Assembly (NCBI RefSeq): GCF_039543565.1
Contig: NZ_BAABJZ010000099.1
Coordinates: 35,032-99,031, forward strand
DNA length: 64,000 bases
Reading direction: 5' to 3'
From: Ferrimonas pelagia
GTDB lineage: Bacteria; Pseudomonadota; Gammaproteobacteria; Enterobacterales; Shewanellaceae
The notes beneath the pieces are model-generated. The model saw nothing but the letters and a program-made list of their open reading frames with translations, did no database searches and had not been told where the DNA came from. The stretch's first letter is position 1. Each line of letters opens with the position of its first letter. The position numbers were made by a program, and so were the translations under genes. Shown here in pieces: positions 58,409 to 64,000 of this stretch.

Positions 58409-60568
58409 TTACTCTCTGGTTACCTCGGGTAACCGCAGTCGCCGGATCTCACTGTCCGACATCTTCCAGTGACGCAGCAGCAAGCGCTCACCATCATCAG
58501 ACACATCGAAGCGGCCGCTGATCCTCTGACCTTCCTTTGTATATTCATGCACTCCATCCTCGCCCAGCACATGCGAGTAAACCCTCGCACCGGAGATATC
58601 ATACTCACTCCAGAACAGTCGATTCCCCCAAATAAACCAGCGGGTATTAATTTCAGAGACATCCGGTTGGATCGACAGCTTTTTAAGGGATTCAGAGTCA
58701 AGTGAGTCTGCCGCAAAAAAAACATCGTCAGCACTTAACAGGATCCATCGCTCTAAATAACTGCGCGCGGCTTTAACCTCGGCGCGAGTGAAGACCACCT
58801 CGCGTTCGGCCAGATCATACACCTTCAAGACCCACTCCCCATCGGAGTTAACGCCGTAGGCGATCTGTTTTCCGTCATTAATAAAGTTGGCGTGATGGCC
58901 GACCAGCTCATGGCTATCACTTAAATAGACAACTTGACTGCTCGACTTGGATAGCAGCGCCAAGCGCCCGCCAAGCAGCATAAGCACCGACTCACCCTCC
59001 GGCGAGCCGCTGAGCAACTCAATTTTGCGGTTCACTTTCAGGTAAACCTGCTCAGTATCATAATCGTATGCCGACAACTCGTACGTCGACCCGCTCAATC
59101 GCAGGCACCAATAGGCATTATTGGTGCCGCCATAAAGTACCTGCCACACCTCACCTTCCGGGGTATCGACAAACCGGCCGGTGTTAGCTTCAAGCGTCGA
59201 AACTTCAAAGAAAGAAAAATCATTCCCCTGTTGTCGCAGATAATAGAGATCCTCCCCCCTCTCCACATAGAAATCCGTCACCCAATGAAACGCTTTCTTA
59301 AACAAATGATTTATTGAGCCGGAGTCAATATCCACTCGATAGATCGCCTGTCGATCCAAAACCAACAACTCTGTGTCGGACACCCACTCCATCGAGTAGA
59401 CCGGTGACTCTAAAATAGCTTGGGAAAGCAAACTTTTAGAGGCTGCCTCAATCACATTCAGGCTCCACACGTTGTTAAAACCCGAACGAGACAGCACCGC
59501 ATACTTATCTTGTGCTGGCGACAGCTTGGCCAATATATCTGAGGTGTGTCGGTCAGACCGGCCATAGAAACTATTCACATTTCCGGTTATTGCATCGTAC
59601 TCATAAAGGCGGATAGGCGAGTTTTTCTCCCGAATAGCAACAAAAACAATCCCCCGTCCTTGCGGCAGCAAGTCCATCTTGCCCAAAGCAAACCAACCCT
59701 CTAACAGCAACTCGGGTTTCCCATCCATACTGGTTGCCACCCGGTTCAGCTGTCCGCCGGAACTGCCATTGGTGGCGTTCACGCTGTAGTAGATGAACTG
59801 ATCGTCGGCTGAAAACGCCAGATCCAATACATTTCCCGCGGACTCAGACAATTGGAGCACTCTGCGGCTATCAAGCTGCATTAAGAACAGTTGAGCTCCA
59901 AGAAACTGATCCATCTCGGCGGTGAACGCAAGCATGCTGCCGTCATGGCTGACCGCAATCGCACTCTTCTCACCCGGCATATCCGACAGCAACTCGGAAT
60001 CGGCAAATACCAGCTCATGGCTCAATAACGTGTCGGGCGACATCCGGTATTGGCGCAACAGACCAAAAGTCATTGCCACCACCACGAGCAACACCATGCC
60101 GGAGGCGATCGACCAACGCGCCCAAGGCGAACTCACTCGCCCATCTCCCGCCATCGCTAGCTTTGCATTCGCAGAGACCGTGTCCGGCGTTTCGGCGTCA
60201 CGGTACTGCTCAGGCACATCGACCCGGTCACAAGTTATGCGATAGCCGCGTTTGGATACCGATTTGATCAGGGTCGGATCTTTTGGGTCATCCCCCAACA
60301 GCGCCCGCAGCTTACTGATCGCTCGCCGAACCGCAGCGTCACTGACCACCCGCCCTTGCCAGACTTCATCGTGGAGCTCCTGCAGCGAAACATAACGCTC
60401 ATGCTGCAGACACAGATAGCGCAAGACATCGAACACTTTGGGTTCAATGGCCACCTCTGCCTCATGCTGATATAGGGTTTGCTTCGATACATCCAGCAAG
60501 AACGAACCGATACGATAATATCGCGAAGCGCTCTCGATCTGTTGCCCTGAGATATCCGTCTCTCTCAC
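58409..60568 (-). CDS. Membrane-anchored winged-helix regulator with TolB-like sensor half (copy 2)
   Basis: The 719-residue product parallels the one at 52817-54937: winged helix at about 20-110 (AIEPKVFDVLRYLCLQHERY, VVSDAAVRRAISKLRALL, KRGYRIT), one membrane helix (about 152-172, SIASGMVLLVVVAMTFGLL) and a periplasmic beta-propeller-like domain (AVSHDGSMLAFTAEMDQF). The N-terminal DNA-binding parts are much closer than the sensor parts, so the copies may share operators but respond to different signals. GTG at 60568 with GAGG five bases upstream is the start. The small-peptide/LuxR operon follows on the same strand. Confidence 0.9.
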   Translation of the reverse strand: MRETDISGQQIESASRYYRIGSFLLDVSKQTLYQHEAEVAIEPKVFDVLRYLCLQHERYVSLQELHDEVWQGRVVSDAAVRRAISKLRALLGDDPKDPTLIKSVSKRGYRITCDRVDVPEQYRDAETPDTVSANAKLAMAGDGRVSSPWARWSIASGMVLLVVVAMTFGLLRQYRMSPDTLLSHELVFADSELLSDMPGEKSAIAVSHDGSMLAFTAEMDQFLGAQLFLMQLDSRRVLQLSESAGNVLDLAFSADDQFIYYSVNATNGSSGGQLNRVATSMDGKPELLLEGWFALGKMDLLPQGRGIVFVAIREKNSPIRLYEYDAITGNVNSFYGRSDRHTSDILAKLSPAQDKYAVLSRSGFNNVWSLNVIEAASKSLLSQAILESPVYSMEWVSDTELLVLDRQAIYRVDIDSGSINHLFKKAFHWVTDFYVERGEDLYYLRQQGNDFSFFEVSTLEANTGRFVDTPEGEVWQVLYGGTNNAYWCLRLSGSTYELSAYDYDTEQVYLKVNRKIELLSGSPEGESVLMLLGGRLALLSKSSSQVVYLSDSHELVGHHANFINDGKQIAYGVNSDGEWVLKVYDLAEREVVFTRAEVKAARSYLERWILLSADDVFFAADSLDSESLKKLSIQPDVSEINTRWFIWGNRLFWSEYDISGARVYSHVLGEDGVHEYTKEGQRISGRFDVSDDGERLLLRHWKMSDSEIRRLRLPEVTRE

Positions 60569-60944
60569 TTGCGCCTCATGTTACATCTATGTAGCCACTC
60601 CATTTATGCTAATGAAAGATTGGCAAAAATCCTACACCTGAGCAAGCAGAACACCTTCGCTTCACACCAGCCAACCCGCGCGCACCTCCCTCTTTTTCGA
60701 CTGCAGCTCGATTGACGCTCAACCCATTTGCCTGGTTCTCCATCGAGAGGAGCGCATTTAGTTCGAAAATCTCTTTAAAATCGAGCAAACATCCATCTCC
60801 AGCTCGTGTGCCGCATCACACTCTGGATTCAAGTCGAGTAAAGCTTATGTTCCACATTGCCGATGGGCGCTAGCTCAAAGTACGCATTCTCTCACCACGC
60901 TAAGGTGTCGCTCCGTTTGGCCCCCACACCCTACGGAATAGAAT
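60569..60944. other. Divergent promoter region, no gene
   Basis: The gap lies between the second winged-helix regulator gene and pyrD and must hold promoters for both. An AT-rich tract near 60600-60640 could be the regulator promoter. A plus-strand frame at 60857-61060 is out of frame with pyrD and lacks a ribosome-binding site. Confidence 0.5.
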
Positions 60945-61895
60945 ATGAATGCTACCCAACGCCCCGTCGATCTTCGCGGCCAAATTGGCCCCATCACGCT
61001 CAGCAGTTACCTGTTCAACGCCTCCGGCCCGCGTTGCACCACAGAGCAAGAGTTAATTAAGCTCGGTCGCTCGCGCTCGGCTGCCGTCATGACCAAGTCC
61101 TGCACATTGGCGCCACGGGCCGGCAATGCCGAGCCGCGCTATCGGGCGCTGCCGCTCGGCGCCATCCAGTCAATGGGACTGCCCAATCTCGGCTACCAAG
61201 CCTATCTGGAGATGCTGCCTAGGTTGAAACAAGTAGGAAAACCTGTGGTGATCAGTATCTCCGGGCTTAGCCTGGCCGATAACACCACCATGGTTTCCGC
61301 CTTTATGGCCAGTTCGGCCGATCTACTGGAGATCAACTTCTCCTGCCCGAACATCGAAGGCAAACCGCAACTGGGTTACGATCTGACCCAAACCCGCCAA
61401 GCACTCGACACACTCTGCACCCTCGGCGATAAACCCATCGGCCTAAAACTGCCGCCCTACTTCGATATGGCACACTTCGATGCCATGGCCGATCTCCTCC
61501 AACAATACCCCATTGCCTTTGTCACCTGTGTCAATTCGGTTGGCAATACCCTCGTCATCGATCCCGAAACGGAAACCGCTATGATCCGGCCCAAAGGAGG
61601 CTTCGGTGGCCTGTGTGGCGATTACATTAAACCCATCGGCCTGGCCAATGTGCGTGCCTTTCGTCAACGCCTGCCGCAGCGGATCGATGTGATCGGGGTT
61701 GGCGGGATAAAAACCGGTACCGATGCGTTCGAATACCTGTTGGCGGGTGCCAGCGCGGTACAGATCGCCACCTGTTACGAAGAGGAAGGGACGTCGTGCT
61801 TTGATAGAATCGAACGTGAGCTAGGCCAGTTGCTGCAGCGCAAAGGCTATGCCTCTATCGCCCAAGCTAAAGGCCAATTGAAAACCCTCGATTAA
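60945..61895 (+). CDS. pyrD: Dihydroorotate dehydrogenase, class 1A-like
   Basis: This enzyme oxidises dihydroorotate to orotate in pyrimidine synthesis. The 316-residue, soluble product has the class 1 active site with Cys base C134 in LLEINFSCPNIEGKPQLGYD. Class 2 enzymes have Ser and a membrane-binding N-terminus instead. Other FMN-binding segments are KPIGLKLPPYFDM, CVNSVGNTL, GGFGGLCGDYIKPIGL and IGVGGIKTGTDAFEYLLAGA. Class 1A enzymes use fumarate as electron acceptor, which suits an anaerobic respirer. No partner PyrK gene is adjacent, favouring 1A over 1B. A class 2 gene elsewhere in the genome is possible. Confidence 0.88.
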   Translation: MNATQRPVDLRGQIGPITLSSYLFNASGPRCTTEQELIKLGRSRSAAVMTKSCTLAPRAGNAEPRYRALPLGAIQSMGLPNLGYQAYLEMLPRLKQVGKPVVISISGLSLADNTTMVSAFMASSADLLEINFSCPNIEGKPQLGYDLTQTRQALDTLCTLGDKPIGLKLPPYFDMAHFDAMADLLQQYPIAFVTCVNSVGNTLVIDPETETAMIRPKGGFGGLCGDYIKPIGLANVRAFRQRLPQRIDVIGVGGIKTGTDAFEYLLAGASAVQIATCYEEEGTSCFDRIERELGQLLQRKGYASIAQAKGQLKTLD

Positions 61896-62015
61896 GACCG
61901 GATCACAAAAACTCATGAGCACGCGTCATGCCAGAGTACACTCCCCACTCTGGCATGACTCAACAGTACACACCACGCATGATAGACTTGTCCGCTAAGT
62001 TATCCGGGAGTCTCC

Positions 62016-63236
62016 ATGTCTTTTGCCGCCTTGCCCTTGCACGCTGCACTTATCCAGCGATTAGCCCAACTCAACTACCAGCAACCCACCCCCATTCAGC
62101 TTCAGGCGATACCAGGGATCATCGAGGGCAAAGACGTGATGGCCGGTGCTCAAACCGGCACAGGCAAAACCGCCGCCTTTGCATTACCGCTCATTCATCG
62201 TTGGCTACAACACAATGAGCAGCCCAAGTCTCCGCAGGTGCTCGTGCTGGCCCCAACCCGAGAGTTAGCACAGCAGGTCAATGCCAGCTTCGAACAATAC
62301 GCTCAGGGCACCGAGCTCAAAACCATCGCGCTCACCGGTGGCAACAGCCAACAAGCACAAGCCGAGCAACTGCGCCTCGGGATCGATATTGTGATCGCGA
62401 CGCCCGGCAGGTTGCTGGATCACCTGCGTAAGCGCACCATCTCTTTTGACGGGCTCAAAACCTTAGTACTGGATGAAGCCGACCGAATGCTGGATATGGG
62501 CTTTCAGGACGAGATCACCGACGTTCTCAAGCGTCTGCCCGCGCAGCGGCAAACACTCCTATTTACGGCGACCGTGGATGAACGCATGAGTCGCTTCGGT
62601 CGCCGTCTGTTGCGATCGCCACAGGTGATCGAGATCGCCCCCCGCAATACCACAGCCGCTATGATCCACGAGCGGATCTACAACGTCGATCCCAATAAAA
62701 AAACCGCGCTGCTGTGCCATTTGATCAAACAGGAAGGTTGGCAGCAGACCGTGGTATTTAGCCGTAAGCGGCAGGATGCTGACAAGGTCGCCAAACAGAT
62801 GCAACAAGCCGGGATCCACGCCGAAGCATTCCACGCAGATCTCACCCAATCCGCCCGTGAAAGCGTGTTAGCCCAATTTCGACGCGGTGAGATAACCGCG
62901 CTGATCGCCACCGACGTCGCCGCCCGCGGCCTGGATATCGACGCACTGAATTACGTGGTCAATATGGAACTGCCTTTTCGTGGCGAAGACTATGTTCATC
63001 GCATCGGCCGCACTGGCCGGGCGGGCAATGAGGGCCATGCCATCACCCTCTTGAGCGTGGATGACGAACCCCTGCTGATCAAGCTCGAGGCTCTACTGGA
63101 TCGCCGCTTACCCCAGCAATGGTATCCTGGGTTTGAGCCGGATCTCACCCAGGTAGCACCGACAACCAGAAAGACCAAACGCGGCGCCTTAAAGCAGCAA
63201 GCCCGAAAAAAAGCCCTGGCCAAACATAGGCGCTGA
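62016..63236 (+). CDS. DEAD-box RNA helicase, RhlE-like
   Basis: The 406-residue product has the DEAD-box motifs in order: Q motif (YQQPTPIQLQAIPGI), I (AQTGTGKT), Ia (PTRELAQQ), Ib (TPGRLLD), II (VLDEADRMLD), III (FTAT, where SAT is usual), IV-VI (VVFSRKRQDAD, ATDVAARGLDID, HRIGRTGRAG). The short C-terminal extension is Lys/Arg-rich. RhlE and relatives remodel RNA in ribosome assembly and decay. The TAT variant of motif III is a small departure. It is followed by a strong terminator. Confidence 0.92.
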   Translation: MSFAALPLHAALIQRLAQLNYQQPTPIQLQAIPGIIEGKDVMAGAQTGTGKTAAFALPLIHRWLQHNEQPKSPQVLVLAPTRELAQQVNASFEQYAQGTELKTIALTGGNSQQAQAEQLRLGIDIVIATPGRLLDHLRKRTISFDGLKTLVLDEADRMLDMGFQDEITDVLKRLPAQRQTLLFTATVDERMSRFGRRLLRSPQVIEIAPRNTTAAMIHERIYNVDPNKKTALLCHLIKQEGWQQTVVFSRKRQDADKVAKQMQQAGIHAEAFHADLTQSARESVLAQFRRGEITALIATDVAARGLDIDALNYVVNMELPFRGEDYVHRIGRTGRAGNEGHAITLLSVDDEPLLIKLEALLDRRLPQQWYPGFEPDLTQVAPTTRKTKRGALKQQARKKALAKHRR

Positions 63237-63270
63237 GCGGCTATCGATTCGATACACCGGCAAGACATAA

Positions 63271-63298
63271 AAATGGCGGGCTAATGATCCCGCCATTT
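63271..63298. terminator. Bidirectional terminator after the helicase gene
   Basis: AAATGGCGGG pairs perfectly with CCCGCCATTT over an eight-base loop, with outer A- and T-rich ends. It separates the helicase gene from the convergent small ORF. Confidence 0.82.
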
Positions 63299-63323
63299 GT
63301 TATTTACCGAACAAGCAAAAAAG

Positions 63324-63500
63324 CTATATGCAATTTAAAGCGATAGGCTCTAAATAAGACAACAGCTCCTCTTCCGTCGTCGGTATCGCTCCAAGGTTAT
63401 ACACCTGATTTCCCCCCAGCATGTACGCGCTGGGCTGGCCGTGATCATGATGAAACCATTTTCCATGGATGCAGATATCGGTGTAGCATTTCGGCAGCAT
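63324..63500 (-). CDS. Small protein of unknown function, 58 residues
   Basis: The product begins MLPKCYTDICIHGKWFHHDH, is rich in His, Cys and Tyr in its first half and has an acidic helix TTEEELLSYLEPI. AAGGA seven bases before the ATG at 63500 is a good ribosome-binding site and decides the start over an in-frame codon at 63521. Clustered Cys and His could bind metal, but no known motif is visible. Convergent with the helicase gene across a terminator. Confidence 0.5.
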   Translation of the reverse strand: MLPKCYTDICIHGKWFHHDHGQPSAYMLGGNQVYNLGAIPTTEEELLSYLEPIALNCI

Positions 63501-63965
63501 CAATAATTCCTTCTTCCCCAACCCTTGATCATCGTCCTATAAACACGGTGTAAAACAAGATCACCTAGTGACTCGCTCCTCCACTGTATAAAAACGAATT
63601 TTATCGACGTGATTATTGATTCAAATCATGGAAATGGCGCTGTGGCGAACATTCACCAAAAAGTAAAAAAATAACAGTTATACCCAGTTTGCAGTAAAAA
63701 GCGCGGTTTCCTTTTCCACTTTTATCCCTTGCACCAGAGGCTCTAACACACCACAAAAATACTGGCGTCGAGGAGACGTCCACCACAGAAATGGCAGCAT
63801 ATATTGGTATTACATGATACTGACGGTCACGACCAGTAGCCTGACCCAGCGTCCAGCCTCACCAAACCTCTTGCTCAGGGCGGGATCGTACTTTGTTAAT
63901 GGAAGTTGATACCAGCGATCTGCTGTGATCTAATCGGGCTCTCCGTCATCATAGATCCCCCCCAA
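63501..63965. other. No gene recognised; left flank of a probable insertion sequence
   Basis: The stretch is AT-rich near 63530-63700 and has no convincing gene. The last 100-150 bases before 63966 may be the left end of an insertion sequence. No terminal inverted repeat can be assigned because the right end is outside the window. Confidence 0.4.
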
Positions 63966-64000
63966 ATGACCCTGATTGAACACCTCACCGTTATTGAAGA
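63966..64000 (+). mobile_element. First codons of a probable ISAs1-family transposase
   Basis: An ATG at 63966 opens MTLIEHLTVIE, which runs off the window. ISAs1-family (H-repeat-like) transposases begin in this way, with MxLxEHL followed by an I-x-D-x-R segment. Only 11 residues are visible, so this is a tentative call from the N-terminal pattern alone. Confidence 0.4.

Overview
The window reads as chromosome of a moderately GC-rich marine gammaproteobacterium of the Shewanella/Ferrimonas type (order Alteromonadales). This rests on three arrangements: purL-mltF-tadA at the left end, the Shewanella-style lactate cluster lldP-dldII-lldEFG, and the punR/punC pair. The genus is an inference from gene order and protein resemblance; no database was searched. 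No rRNA, tRNA, CRISPR array or complete insertion sequence was seen. The right edge carries what looks like the first codons of a transposase.

Layout. 1-5 kb: purL (cut by the left edge), mltF, a new 51-residue basic ORF, and tadA. 5.3-14.2 kb: an envelope gene block. Five plus-strand genes (a membrane-anchored unknown, an LPP20-like protein, a CsgG/LpoB-like lipoprotein, an LPP20-like lipoprotein and an MltC-like lytic transglycosylase) converge on a two-gene minus-strand operon (DUF4384-like protein, then a caspase-Sel1 protein). This is the best candidate here for an undescribed system. 14.3-27.1 kb: punR/punC, hcp-hcr under apparent NsrR and FNR control, and the lactate operon, whose first two gene gaps contain GC-rich hairpins. 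27.7-32.4 kb: an lrgA/lrgB pair with a frameshifted lrgB, two small lipoproteins, and a LysR/MFS divergent pair.

32.4-38.7 kb: a lipoprotein sulfatase carrying two DUF1566-like domains, then a second candidate system. An ATP-grasp ligase is translationally coupled to a protein joining an N-formylglutamate-amidohydrolase-like domain to a DUF1704 domain with an HExxxH motif. 38.9-47.8 kb: HdfR-like regulator, MFS transporter, RIO kinase, an M16 peptidase pair, a DUF3087 protein, a nonsense-mutated acetyltransferase and a small Cys-rich protein.

48.3-60.6 kb: an accessory-looking block, all on the minus strand. It holds a HlyD/ATPase/permease export operon, two paralogous membrane-anchored winged-helix regulators with beta-propeller-like sensor halves, a steroid-5-alpha-reductase-like protein, and a compact operon. 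That operon encodes a small exported Cys-containing peptide, a LuxR-type regulator, a 65-residue protein and a frameshifted HlyD-like protein. 60.9-64 kb: class 1A dihydroorotate dehydrogenase, a DEAD-box helicase and a small ORF.

Four reading frames are broken: lrgB, the remnant after the sulfatase and the HlyD-like gene each by one base in a short homopolymer run, and the GNAT gene by a stop codon. The three indels could be real decay or sequence errors; reads would decide.
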